Part shown: piece by piece, positions 20,332 to 28,849 of the stretch | How the letters are laid out: each line of letters starts with the position of its first letter | Numbering within the stretch: the first letter of the stretch is position 1 | DNA from: Enterovibrio baiacu | GTDB taxonomy: Bacteria > Pseudomonadota > Gammaproteobacteria > Enterobacterales > Vibrionaceae | Direction of reading: 5' to 3' | Assembly (NCBI RefSeq): GCF_004120195.1 | Contig: NZ_SCHN01000012.1 | Span: forward strand, 124,001 to 188,000 | DNA: 64,000 nucleotides | Translations under genes and position numbers: made by a program | The notes under the pieces: generated by a model | Database searches by the model: none | What the model saw: the letters and a program-made list of their open reading frames with translations, nothing else | Told to the model about the DNA's origin: nothing

Positions 20332-21021
20332 ATGTTGCGCTCTATCTTACGCGCTCTGCCATTGAGGTGTCAGCTTTGTCATCACAGGTTGGAGCAGCGC
20401 CAATATCCGTGGTGTGAAACCTGTTCGCAGAGTTTCCCTACCTCGCCACGTTGCATGCAATGTGGCCTTTCAACGCCCTACACCATGGAAACCTGCGGTC
20501 GTTGCCTCAACACGCCACCCGCGTGGGACAACCTTGTGTGCCTCGGTGATTACACCTTTCCTTACGACACACTCCTGCACAAATTTAAGTACCAAGGCCA
20601 TTATTGGCTGGCTCCCCCCTTGGCACGCCTGCTTGCAGAAAGTATCGATGAGCCCGCACCGTGTTTGATACCCGTGCCCATGCATTGGCGACGACGCTGG
20701 GTTCGCGGATTTAATCACAGCACCGTGCTCGCCAATGCGCTGGCATCACAGCTAGAGCGCCCATGTTTGGATAACGCGTTAGTGCGCACACGTGCCACGC
20801 AACAACAGCAAGGTCTCAGCCGAAAAGCGCGACTTTCTAACCTGAAAGATGCGTTTACCGTGCGCGGCAATGTGCCGTCTCACGTGGCATTGGTTGATGA
20901 TGTTGTTACCACGGGGGCAACGTTGACGGAATTGTGCCGAGTGTTAAGAGCACATGGCGTGACAAAAATAGATATCTACGCCCTATGCCGCACACCAACA
21001 GATGGAAAACAGAAGAAATAA
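20332..21021 (+). CDS. comF: ComF family phosphoribosyltransferase-like protein
   Basis: 229 aa. The N-terminus carries cysteine pairs (CQLC, CETC, CMQC, CGRC) that probably bind zinc; the C-terminus is a type I phosphoribosyltransferase fold with the PRPP loop VALVDDVVTTGATL. E. coli GntX/YhgH is the homologue; in naturally competent bacteria ComF is needed for DNA uptake, and Vibrio comF is tied to competence. The enzymatic substrate is unknown. Divergent from bioH and upstream of nfuA. Confidence 0.92.
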   Translation: MLRSILRALPLRCQLCHHRLEQRQYPWCETCSQSFPTSPRCMQCGLSTPYTMETCGRCLNTPPAWDNLVCLGDYTFPYDTLLHKFKYQGHYWLAPPLARLLAESIDEPAPCLIPVPMHWRRRWVRGFNHSTVLANALASQLERPCLDNALVRTRATQQQQGLSRKARLSNLKDAFTVRGNVPSHVALVDDVVTTGATLTELCRVLRAHGVTKIDIYALCRTPTDGKQKK

Positions 21022-21105
21022 TTACCCGCATCCATAGAGGGGTGATAGTCATGAAAAGAAAGAGTAAACTGTCTAAAACAAACTGGGCTATTCAGGTAAG
21101 AAGTC

Positions 21106-21690
21106 GTGTCTAATATTTTAATTTCAGAAAATGCACAAAGCCATTTCGTTAAGTTGCTAGAACAGCAACCGGAAGGCACCAATATCCGCGTATTCGTGGT
21201 TAATCCAGGCACACAAAACGCAGAGTGCGGCGTGTCTTACTGCCCACAAGACGCCATTGAAGAAAGCGACACAGAGCTAACCTTTAACGGTTTCCTTGCG
21301 TACGTTGACGAACTAAGCCTGCCTTTCTTGGAAGATGCAGAGATTGATTTCGTTACCGACAAAATGGGCTCTCAGCTAACGCTAAAAGCACCGAACGCGA
21401 AAATGCGTAAAGTGTCTGACGACGCGTCGCTTCTTGAGCGTGTTGAGTACGTGATTCAAACACAAGTGAACCCGCAGCTAGCAGGTCACGGCGGTCACAT
21501 CAACCTTATCGAAATCACGGAAGACGGCGCGGCTGTTATTCAATTCGGTGGTGGTTGTAACGGCTGTTCAATGGTTGATGTCACGCTAAAAGATGGCATC
21601 GAAAAACAGCTTCTTGAAGAGTTTAGCGGTGAATTGACTGCGGTTCGCGATGTCACCGAACACTCTGCGGGCGATCATTCTTACTACTAA
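21106..21690 (+). CDS. nfuA: Fe-S biogenesis protein NfuA
   Basis: 194 aa carrier that transfers [4Fe-4S] clusters to target proteins. N-terminal degenerate A-type carrier domain ([10 protein letters not shown]) and C-terminal NifU domain with the cluster-binding C151-N-G-C154 motif ([18 protein letters not shown]). GTG start at 21106 with AGGTAAG upstream, giving the family N-terminus [13 protein letters not shown]. Placed after comF as in E. coli (bioH-gntX-nfuA). Important under oxidative stress and iron limitation in the family. Confidence 0.97.
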   Translation: MSNILISENAQSHFVKLLEQQPEGTNIRVFVVNPGTQNAECGVSYCPQDAIEESDTELTFNGFLAYVDELSLPFLEDAEIDFVTDKMGSQLTLKAPNAKMRKVSDDASLLERVEYVIQTQVNPQLAGHGGHINLIEITEDGAAVIQFGGGCNGCSMVDVTLKDGIEKQLLEEFSGELTAVRDVTEHSAGDHSYY

Positions 21691-21712
21691 GTTCGTAAGA
21701 AATATCACCGTC

Positions 21713-21739
21713 AAAAAAAGCTCCCGAGGGAGCTTTTTT
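21713..21739. terminator. bidirectional terminator between nfuA and the MATE gene
   Basis: Stem AAAAAAGCTCCC / GGGAGCTTTTTT with a two-base centre, between convergent genes. Confidence 0.88.
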
Positions 21740-21798
21740 AATGTCTGCAGTTTCTGCTTATTGCGCATGGCTATCGCGCTGGAGCAATTGCGTTAACG

Positions 21799-23148
21799 CT
21801 AGTGCGCAGGAGAAAGAAACACATCGCGTCGCCATTGATAAACAAACACAACACCTAGAGTGATCCCGCGCAGCGCCATGAAGCCCAACATAGCCGCCCA
21901 AAGCGCATGGTTACCAAAACCACTAAGCAGCCACCAAATCACAAAAAAGCCCGCCATAGAAACAAACATGGTGTTGCGCATTTCTCGGCCTCGCGTCGCG
22001 CCAATGAACACGCCATCGAGCAAGAAACACCACATAGAGACAAGCGGCATAGCGATGAGCCATGGCAAGTAAATGTAGGCCTGCTCGCGCACCACAGGAA
22101 TGTCTGAGATCACCCCGACAATGCCCTGTCCACCCATCAAAAACGCAAGTGTGATAAACAGAGAAATCACAAAACTCCACAGGGTCGTCGCGGACAGCGT
22201 GGCCAACAACTCCTCCCGGTCTTTCGCCCCAATGGCCTTCCCAACCATGGCTTCCATGGCGTAAGCAAACCCATCCATGGCAAATGACACTAGCATCAAG
22301 AAATTCATCAGCACCGCATTGGCGGCCACCACATCGTCACCCAGCGTTGCGCCCTGGAACGTCATAAAGGTGAACGCGAGCTGCAAACATAAGCTGCGGA
22401 GAAAGATATCGCGATTTAGCTTGAGCAAGCGCCCCATACCTACGGACGATTTTTTCCATTGAGCCCAGGGTGACGGCAAAGCCGCTGACACCCAGACTTT
22501 CGCGACAAAGAACAAACCCAGCGCCATGCCTGTGTAATCCGCTATCACGCTCGCAGCGGCAGCGCCTTGCACTTTCCAGTCAAGAACCACCACGAAGAGC
22601 AGATCGAGCAAGATATTGACCAGATTGACGATGATAACCAGCATCATTGGCTTTTTGGCATTTTGCGCGCCAAGTAGCCACCCCATGATCACCAAGTTGG
22701 TCAATGCCGCAGGCGCACTCCAAATACGAATCGAAAAGTACTCATCTGCATAGCGTTTAACCTGCTCGCTGGCATCACTGAAATGGAATACCATGTCGGA
22801 CACCCAAGGATGAATCGCCACAATGACTGCCGCTAACAACCAGGCAAGAGTCACCCCTTGCAAAAACACATTGGCAAGGCCGGCATTGTCTTTGCCGCCC
22901 CATGCTTGCGCCGTTAACCCTGTGGTTGCCATGCGCAAAAAGCCCAGCAACCAGAAGGTCACGGCAATCATGGTACTGCCCACAGCAACACCGCCAAGGT
23001 ACCAAGCATGATCGAGGTGCCCAATCACTGCCGCATCCACCAGCCCCAATAAAGGCACGGTGATATTGGACAGCACCATAGGCAGTGCTAAAGAGAAAAC
23101 GCGCACGTGCAGCGCTTTTTGTTGGAGTGCTGAGAACATAATTCGCAT
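21799..23148 (-). CDS. MATE family efflux transporter, DinF-like
   Basis: 449 aa with about 12 membrane-spanning segments, full MATE length. The N-terminus ALPMVLSNITVPLLGLVDAAVIGHL is the DinF-type first helix pattern. These are Na+- or H+-driven exporters of cationic compounds; the substrate cannot be told from sequence. No strong ribosome site was found; ATGs at 23148 and 23139 are both possible. It follows the GNAT gene by 37 bases and may be the last gene of the leftward oxidase block. E. coli dinF neighbours lexA; here lexA is 9 kb away with no SOS box seen near this gene. Confidence 0.88.
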   Translation of the reverse strand: MRIMFSALQQKALHVRVFSLALPMVLSNITVPLLGLVDAAVIGHLDHAWYLGGVAVGSTMIAVTFWLLGFLRMATTGLTAQAWGGKDNAGLANVFLQGVTLAWLLAAVIVAIHPWVSDMVFHFSDASEQVKRYADEYFSIRIWSAPAALTNLVIMGWLLGAQNAKKPMMLVIIVNLVNILLDLLFVVVLDWKVQGAAAASVIADYTGMALGLFFVAKVWVSAALPSPWAQWKKSSVGMGRLLKLNRDIFLRSLCLQLAFTFMTFQGATLGDDVVAANAVLMNFLMLVSFAMDGFAYAMEAMVGKAIGAKDREELLATLSATTLWSFVISLFITLAFLMGGQGIVGVISDIPVVREQAYIYLPWLIAMPLVSMWCFLLDGVFIGATRGREMRNTMFVSMAGFFVIWWLLSGFGNHALWAAMLGFMALRGITLGVVFVYQWRRDVFLSPAH

Positions 23149-23185
23149 GCAGGAAGAAATCGATGGGTCAGTGTAGCAAAGTTGC

Positions 23186-23731
23186 CTAAAACATAAGCGT
23201 CAAAAACACGGTATTCCCTTGATGAAATTCATCATTTCCCTCTCGGACGAAGCCGTTTTTCTCCAACGCCTTAATGGAGGGAAGATTATCCGCTTCCGCC
23301 CCGCCAGACAGAGAAGACACAACGCCCGAAGCACAACACCACGAGACCAAACCTGCAATCATTTCGCTCGCCATACCTTTGCCTTGGAAGGCTTCCGCCA
23401 CTACATAACCTAAGCGCAATGCATAGCACGCTTGGCGCTCACGAAGTGCATCGACCTCGACATACAGCAAAAAGAACCCGACTAATGCATCGTCATCCGA
23501 CGAACGTATCGCAATGAATTGGCTCTCTTCTAACGTTTGTTCAAGCCATTGCAACGCGCTTTCAGCATCAGACACAGCTTGAAGGTCAGGCGGCAGATGA
23601 CGCTTAACATCCGAGGTGAGTATGGCGGCGAGTTGCGCAGACATCGCGGTTTTCGCATGTGGCAGCGCGTTGGAAGACAACGCCGCGGCTGTTAACCGCG
23701 GCGTTTGAAAAGACACGTTTGGAAAGGTCAT
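23186..23731 (-). CDS. GNAT family N-acetyltransferase (RimJ/RimL-like)
   Basis: 181 aa. Acetyl-CoA-binding motif A is visible as YVVAEAFQGKGMASEMI (Q/R-x-x-G-x-G/A type) and the C-terminal part DNLPSIKALEKNGFVREG is the usual motif B. The layout matches RimJ/RimL-type ribosomal-protein or small-molecule acetyltransferases; substrate unknown. GAGG precedes the ATG. It begins 29 bases after cyoE, so it may be cotranscribed with the oxidase genes although it has no evident role there. Confidence 0.85.
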   Translation of the reverse strand: MTFPNVSFQTPRLTAAALSSNALPHAKTAMSAQLAAILTSDVKRHLPPDLQAVSDAESALQWLEQTLEESQFIAIRSSDDDALVGFFLLYVEVDALRERQACYALRLGYVVAEAFQGKGMASEMIAGLVSWCCASGVVSSLSGGAEADNLPSIKALEKNGFVREGNDEFHQGNTVFLTLMF

Positions 23732-23760
23732 GTGGCCTCAGCAAGCGGGAAAACTTACCC

Positions 23761-24681
23761 TCATGCTACCGCATACCACGCATGGTCAGCCAATAGCGCC
23801 ACGAATAAACCAAAGATGTGCCAAATAGAATATTTGAAGGTTTGCCAAGCGAGGCCTTTTTTATCGGCGAACTTCAATCGCCACGCATACCATGCAAATC
23901 CAAGATTGAGTGCGAGGCTACCCACCAAGTAAATAACGCCATTCATGCCTGCGAGATACGGCAACAATCCAACCACCACCAGCAAAAGGGTGTAGAGCAA
24001 AATCATGGTTTTGGTGAATTCAACACCGTGCGTCACCGGCAACATGGGAACGCCTGCTTTCGCATAGTCTTTTTGGCGATGGATCGCGAGCGCCCAAAAG
24101 TGCGGTGGCGTCCAAGTAAAAATTAACATCACAAGCAGCAAGGCATGCGGGTCAAGCTGGCCTGTCACAGCGACCCAACCTAATAGCGGAGGCATGGCGC
24201 CTGCTAGTCCACCGATAACGATGTTTTGCGGCGTGGCGTGCTTTAGCCAAACCGTGTACACCAAGGCATAGCCGATTAAGCTGGCGAAGGTGAGCCAAGC
24301 CACCAAGGCATTCAATGCCCAAAGCGCCCCAAATCCGCCCCCCATCAAGATGCAGCCAAAGCCCAATGCTTGTCGAGTAGACACGCGACCTTTCGCGACA
24401 GGGCGATGGATGGTGCGCTGCATCTGCTGATCAATACGCTGGTCAATCACGTGATTGAACACTGCAGCGGCGGCAGATTGCATGCCTATCCCAAGCAGAC
24501 CAAGGATCACAGCTTTGGCTGGCGGTAAACCCGGCACCGCCAAGCACATGCCCACCATGGCGGTGAGCAGCAACATGGCAACGACTTTAGGTTTGGTTAG
24601 TTCAAGATAATCTCGCCACAGAGCAGGCTCTGCTGCGACCGACACATTTCCCGCTAACGGTGACATCGACACTTTAGCCAT
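23761..24681 (-). CDS. cyoE: protoheme IX farnesyltransferase (heme O synthase)
   Basis: 306 aa UbiA-superfamily membrane enzyme that attaches farnesyl to heme B, giving heme O. The prenyl-diphosphate motif is at N-H-V-I-D-Q-R-I-D and the second Asp-rich loop near [16 protein letters not shown]; about nine hydrophobic helices. AGGGAGG precedes the ATG. Its start overlaps the end of the heme A synthase gene by 8 bases, so the two enzymes that make heme A are translationally coupled. Naming as cyoE or ctaB is a convention; the context is aa3 rather than bo3 oxidase. Confidence 0.95.
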   Translation of the reverse strand: MAKVSMSPLAGNVSVAAEPALWRDYLELTKPKVVAMLLLTAMVGMCLAVPGLPPAKAVILGLLGIGMQSAAAAVFNHVIDQRIDQQMQRTIHRPVAKGRVSTRQALGFGCILMGGGFGALWALNALVAWLTFASLIGYALVYTVWLKHATPQNIVIGGLAGAMPPLLGWVAVTGQLDPHALLLVMLIFTWTPPHFWALAIHRQKDYAKAGVPMLPVTHGVEFTKTMILLYTLLLVVVGLLPYLAGMNGVIYLVGSLALNLGFAWYAWRLKFADKKGLAWQTFKYSIWHIFGLFVALLADHAWYAVA

Positions 24682-25822
24682 GACTCAACCTCCCTGATTC
24701 TCTCAAAGACGTTCGCGCCGCCGAGGTTTGACGCGCGAAAACACCCAGCGTGGTTTTCACCACCACCAGTAAAAGCAGCAGCCCGCACACGTTGTGCGCA
24801 ACCGCCACGGACAATGGCAACAACGCGACCACATTGGTCACACCCAAGGAAATTTGCAGTAACAGTGCCGCGACCAAGCTGATTGATGCCATTGCACCCA
24901 ACGGGCGACGAACAGCGAATGCCAGAAGCAGCACAAGCACAGAGACCACCATCGCGCCGATGCGATGCGTGGCATGAATGGTGACGCGTTGATCGAAGTT
25001 CAACACGCCATATTGGTAAGTATCATTGGTCGGGCTGATAGGATGGAACGCCGATACGTCGTAGTTCCCAGCCCAATCGGCTTCACAGACAGGCAATTGC
25101 GTGCAGACGACAGCTGCATAATTGGCGGATGTCCACCCGCCCAAGGCGATTTGTAAACCCACAGCAACCAATGCGGACACCGCGAGCAGTTTCAGCTTCC
25201 CGCCAATACGATGCTGCGCTGGCGAAGCAGGTTCATCATCAATATTCACCTTAACGTCTTGCTGCTCCGCACCCACGATTGCTTCGTCGCCCGTTTCGGC
25301 ACTTACGTTGGCAGCAGAATGAACGCGTCGACGCTCAAACAGACACAGTAGGAACAAGAGTGTCACCGTGGTAAAGCCACCCAATAGGTGTCCCATCACC
25401 ACGATTGGCATCAGGTTCATGGTGACAGTCCACATACCCAGTGCAGCTTGAAAACAAATCACCGCCAACAAAATACTCGGCAGCGTTTTGTCTCTCGACG
25501 GTTTCCGCCACGCGAGAAACGCAATCAGCGCAACGAGCAGCCCAAGGGTGCCCGCCACATAACGGTGAATCATTTCATTCCATGCTTTTTGCACTTCGAC
25601 GGGCGCATCGGGGAAAGCTTGTACCGCCTTTGCTATGTGCTCGGCAGACTGAGGGACAGTAAGAAAGCCATAGCACCCCGGCCAATCTGGGCAGCCGAGC
25701 CCAGCTTCTGTCAAACGCGTAAATGCGCCGAGCGCGACCACAATCAGCGCAAGAAACAGTGAGCCATAAAGCAGGAAGAGATACCCTTTGTCCTGATCCT
25801 GATGTGTCGATTTCACCATCAT
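24674..25822 (-). CDS. ctaA: heme A synthase (COX15/CtaA)
   Basis: 382 aa, eight predicted membrane helices in two four-helix halves. Oxidises the heme O C8 methyl group to formyl, producing heme A for the oxidase. The family N-terminal motif [21 protein letters not shown] and later the paired histidine helices ([41 protein letters not shown]) are clear. A ~40-residue polar insert (about 170-215) separates the halves. Start placed at the ATG at 25822, two bases after the preceding gene; a GTG at 25828 would overlap its stop. Confidence 0.94.
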   Translation of the reverse strand: MMVKSTHQDQDKGYLFLLYGSLFLALIVVALGAFTRLTEAGLGCPDWPGCYGFLTVPQSAEHIAKAVQAFPDAPVEVQKAWNEMIHRYVAGTLGLLVALIAFLAWRKPSRDKTLPSILLAVICFQAALGMWTVTMNLMPIVVMGHLLGGFTTVTLLFLLCLFERRRVHSAANVSAETGDEAIVGAEQQDVKVNIDDEPASPAQHRIGGKLKLLAVSALVAVGLQIALGGWTSANYAAVVCTQLPVCEADWAGNYDVSAFHPISPTNDTYQYGVLNFDQRVTIHATHRIGAMVVSVLVLLLAFAVRRPLGAMASISLVAALLLQISLGVTNVVALLPLSVAVAHNVCGLLLLLVVVKTTLGVFARQTSAARTSLRESGRLSHG

Positions 25823-25824
25823 GC

Positions 25825-26352
25825 TCACCCCACTTTTGACATTTTCATCAGCTTGCGAAGATCAGAGAGCAAGCCTTTGCTTTGGGTGATTTGCGCATCT
25901 TTTCCTTCAGGAATGGGGTACGCCAGAATCAGGTTATTCAGAGGATCAACGAGATAAATTGCATCGTCACCGTAAGGCAACGCAGCCATGGTTTTCTGTT
26001 GCTGTGCGTCCATCGGTTGTTGGCGCAGCGCGATATTTTCATTGTCAGATGGCGTATCAGAAACCAACACAATGCTCGACACACGCTCACGTTCACGTCC
26101 AATCGCGACAGGGATTTGTGTTAATTGAAACAAGGCGGTTTCACACAAGGCATCGCAATCCGACGGCAAGGTATACACCAGTCGCCATTGTCCGTTTTCT
26201 TCCAACCAATCGGTTTTCACCGCTTCTGCCAACAATTCGCCCTTGTTGGTGACCCCACGGCTATACCAATCAAATTCCAGTACCAGCTTTGCTGCAACGA
26301 CAGGCAGAATGAAGATAGCTGTTACCAGTATGAGTGCTTTTTTCCCTTTCAT
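25825..26352 (-). CDS. Sco-like thioredoxin-fold oxidase assembly protein with one N-terminal membrane helix
   Basis: 175 aa from the ATG at 26352, which overlaps the surf1 stop (ATGA). One membrane helix at about 6-22, then a periplasmic domain. It keeps a CxxxC pair at C66-C70 (PSDCDALC) followed by a Sco-like segment (VSSIVLVSDTPSDN) and the Sco-like end AIYLVDPLNNLILAYP and LLSDLRKLM. By eye it is a diverged Sco1/SenC relative; the copper-ligand histidine expected five residues before the YLVD motif appears to be Gly128. Proteins at this place between surf1 and cox15 are usually annotated as oxidase-associated hypothetical proteins. A role in CuA assembly or its redox maintenance is inferred. 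Confidence 0.75.
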   Translation of the reverse strand: MKGKKALILVTAIFILPVVAAKLVLEFDWYSRGVTNKGELLAEAVKTDWLEENGQWRLVYTLPSDCDALCETALFQLTQIPVAIGRERERVSSIVLVSDTPSDNENIALRQQPMDAQQQKTMAALPYGDDAIYLVDPLNNLILAYPIPEGKDAQITQSKGLLSDLRKLMKMSKVG

Positions 26353-27119
26353 ACGCGTCCCTTCCTCCACCAAATTAGAAAGCCAACCCACACCACCAGC
26401 GCCAACCCGAACCATTGCATCGCATACGCATAGTGCTTTTCCGGTTTCATGACGACAGGCTCCCAAACGGGGATAACGTTCCATGTTGTTTCTAATTGTT
26501 CGCCCGCGTCATTTACAACGGAAGCAGCGCGAACGACCCATGGATAAAAAGACTCTCCGGTTTTCGCGTTGATGGCGTTCATATCAACCGACTGCACCCG
26601 CCAAGGCCAAGAAACCAATTCTGATGCGTTACCTAACACCACGCGCTCGGACGGTAAATCAAGGATGCCGCGAACGTGAAATGCGCCTTGTACGTCCGGT
26701 AGCGTGGGCAACACATCGCGTGTAGCTGGCGCGGGAACCCAACCGAGTTCAACCAACAGCCATTTTTCGTCGTTATCTTGGGTTGCCTTAAAAGGCATCA
26801 TCCAGCGATACCCGACGCGACCCAAATGTGTTTGGTTATCCAACAGCACGCTCTTTGATGCATCAAACTGCCCTAACACATCAATACGGTAGCCTTTTCC
26901 TTCTTTCGGTAAGTCGGACAAACGAAGAAGGGTATGTTGTTGGCGGACATCCAACTGGGTGAGCAATGCTTCTTTTTCCGTCGCACGTGACACTTGCCAC
27001 ATCCCCAGCTTGACCAATAAGACCGTCATCGCCAAAGTAAAGAGTAGGAATCCAAACCGCCGAAACGGTCGTAACCTTGCACTCGGCGCTAATTCACGTT
27101 CTGGGTCTTGGTCACTCAA
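26349..27119 (-). CDS. SURF1 family cytochrome oxidase assembly protein
   Basis: 256 aa from a TTG at 27119 with AAGGTG seven bases upstream; an ATG at 27185 or 27236 is also in frame but would overlap the DUF2909 gene on the other strand. One helix near the N-terminus (about 22-42, FGFLLFTLAMTVLLVKLGMWQ) with the family motif LGxWQ, and one at the C-terminus (YAYAMQWFGLALVVWVGFL). SURF1 proteins help put heme A into subunit I. The periplasmic middle carries the usual WLLVELGWVP segment. Confidence 0.88.
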   Translation of the reverse strand: MSDQDPERELAPSARLRPFRRFGFLLFTLAMTVLLVKLGMWQVSRATEKEALLTQLDVRQQHTLLRLSDLPKEGKGYRIDVLGQFDASKSVLLDNQTHLGRVGYRWMMPFKATQDNDEKWLLVELGWVPAPATRDVLPTLPDVQGAFHVRGILDLPSERVVLGNASELVSWPWRVQSVDMNAINAKTGESFYPWVVRAASVVNDAGEQLETTWNVIPVWEPVVMKPEKHYAYAMQWFGLALVVWVGFLIWWRKGRV

Positions 27120-27150
27120 TGAGTCACCTTCTTGACCCGCTGGAGGCAAT

Positions 27151-27357
27151 ATGCTGCTCAAAGGGATCCTCGTCTGCCTGCTCATCTTTATCGTGTTCAA
27201 CTTGTTCCGCGCGTTGCCCATTCTTATTAAAGGCAATTCAGATGTTCCGATGTCGCGCTACCTTGGCAGACGTGTTCTGTTTTCAGTCATTGCCTTCGTG
27301 ATTCTGTTGATTGCCATGGCGACTGGCTTGATTGAACCGAACAGTCGCCCTTACTGA
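27151..27357 (+). CDS. DUF2909 family twin-helix membrane protein
   Basis: 68 aa with two membrane helices (about 2-25 and 42-60) and a short conserved loop, the DUF2909 pattern. GGAGG lies five bases before the ATG. It is the only rightward gene in the oxidase block, sitting between coxC and surf1; in other gammaproteobacteria a gene of this type occurs at the same place. No biochemical function is established; an oxidase biogenesis role is a guess from context. Confidence 0.82.
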   Translation: MLLKGILVCLLIFIVFNLFRALPILIKGNSDVPMSRYLGRRVLFSVIAFVILLIAMATGLIEPNSRPY

Positions 27358-27375
27358 AATCACGATGAATCTTCG

Positions 27376-28272
27376 CTACAAGATGTAGACGAAGACAAAC
27401 AGACATAGCCAAACCACGTCCACGAAGTGCCAATACCAAGCGCCTGCTTGAAACGCAAAATGTTGCTTCGGCGACATGTGCCCTTTCAGCACGCGCAGCC
27501 AAACAATAAACAGAATGACCGAGCCCAAGAACACATGCATGCCGTGGAAGCCCGTCAATAAGAAGAAGGTGTTGCCGTAGATACCGGAATCAAGGCGCAG
27601 GTTAAGCTCTTCATAGGCGTGAATATATTCCTCGCCTTGCAAGAACAAGAAAATCCACCCGAGTAAAACCGTCACACCCAGAAATTGCACAATGCGTTGA
27701 CGCTTGCCCTCTTCCATCGCCACATGCGCAAAGTGAAGTGTTACAGAAGACGCAAGTAGGATAACGGTGTTAATTAGCGGCAACCCCCACGCACCCATGG
27801 CCGTGGTTTCCGTGCCGTCTGGCGTTTTCACCAAAGGCCAACCTGGAATGAAGTCGGGCCATAACACTTCCGCCGTCATGGCATTGTTGCTCGCCCCACC
27901 TAGCCAAGGCACAGCAATGAATCGGGCATAGAACAATGCGCCAAAGAAAGCCGCAAAGAACATCACTTCCGAGAAAATAAACCAGCTCATGCCTTGTCGA
28001 AATGAGCGATCCATTTGGCTCGAATACATGCCGCCCATGGATTCATGGATCACGTCTTTAAACCAACCAGTCAGCATGAACAAAATCAGCCCTGTCCCTG
28101 CTAACAATATCCAAGGTCCGTTACCACCAAACAAATCGGCTACGGTTGAACCGGCCCCCATGGCAATGAGGAACAACGCAACGGCACCGACAATGGGCCA
28201 TTTGCTTTGGGCTGGAACATAGTAGCTTTCATACCCCTCAGGGGCATCCGTATCGGTATGCGATGTTGCCAT
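27376..28272 (-). CDS. coxC: cytochrome c oxidase subunit III
   Basis: 298 aa, seven membrane helices. Family features: YVPAQSKWPIVGAV at the N-terminus, the conserved Glu/His helices LHFAHVAMEEGKRQR and FLQGEEYIHAYEEL, and GFHGMHVFLGSVILF. Stabilises subunit I and proton uptake in aa3 oxidases. It starts 16 bases after cox11 in the leftward operon coxB-coxA-cox11-coxC. Confidence 0.96.
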   Translation of the reverse strand: MATSHTDTDAPEGYESYYVPAQSKWPIVGAVALFLIAMGAGSTVADLFGGNGPWILLAGTGLILFMLTGWFKDVIHESMGGMYSSQMDRSFRQGMSWFIFSEVMFFAAFFGALFYARFIAVPWLGGASNNAMTAEVLWPDFIPGWPLVKTPDGTETTAMGAWGLPLINTVILLASSVTLHFAHVAMEEGKRQRIVQFLGVTVLLGWIFLFLQGEEYIHAYEELNLRLDSGIYGNTFFLLTGFHGMHVFLGSVILFIVWLRVLKGHMSPKQHFAFQAGAWYWHFVDVVWLCLFVFVYIL

Positions 28273-28288
28273 AATGACCTCGCTGAAA

Positions 28289-28840
28289 TTATTGGGTAAC
28301 GGGCTCGGTTTTGGCGCTAAACAAGGTGTAAGCCAGCGTCAGTGTGTTGATGTCGTCTGGAATGGCCGGGTCGACATAAAACACCAGAGGCAGCTCAGCG
28401 TCTTTGCCCGCCGCCAATGGTTGGCGGTTAAAACAAAAGCATTCAATTTTATTCAGGTATTGCGCAGCCAAACCCGGTGAAACCGACGGCACTGCCTGCC
28501 CAATAGAATCTGTAAGCGTGTTGTTCGTGGCGCGATACGCAATGGTACGCGTCTCGCCAGGGTGCACCGAAATGCGCTTCATCTCAGGCACAAAATCCCA
28601 GCCAAGGCCGGGATTGATGTACGCCACAAACTCAACAGTCACCGTGCGCGAAAAATCCACTTGGTTACTTTCTTGTGCCGCGACATCGTCAGTTTTTCCG
28701 TTGATGCCTGTGATATCGCAAAACACGTCATAAAGCGGCACGAGCGCAAAAGCAAAACCGAACATCAGTACCGCCATGCCTGCCAACTTAATGGCAGAAC
28801 GGCTGGTGTTTTTGTTATCTGGCTCGTTGCTCTCGCGCAT
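28289..28840 (-). CDS. cytochrome c oxidase assembly protein Cox11/CtaG (CuB insertion)
   Basis: 183 aa with one N-terminal membrane helix (about 16-38) and a periplasmic immunoglobulin-like copper domain. The copper motif CFCFNRQPL is present, as are PLYDVFCDITGINGKT and the family segment YINPGLGWDFVPE. Delivers copper to the CuB site of subunit I. Placed between coxA (10 bases upstream) and coxC, the standard order. Confidence 0.95.
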   Translation of the reverse strand: MRESNEPDNKNTSRSAIKLAGMAVLMFGFAFALVPLYDVFCDITGINGKTDDVAAQESNQVDFSRTVTVEFVAYINPGLGWDFVPEMKRISVHPGETRTIAYRATNNTLTDSIGQAVPSVSPGLAAQYLNKIECFCFNRQPLAAGKDAELPLVFYVDPAIPDDINTLTLAYTLFSAKTEPVTQ

Positions 28841-28849
28841 TCAGTGCCC

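Noticed and set aside
23186-23731. GNAT gene as an oxidase assembly factor
   Set aside because: Close spacing to cyoE suggests cotranscription, but its motifs are those of an ordinary acetyltransferase.
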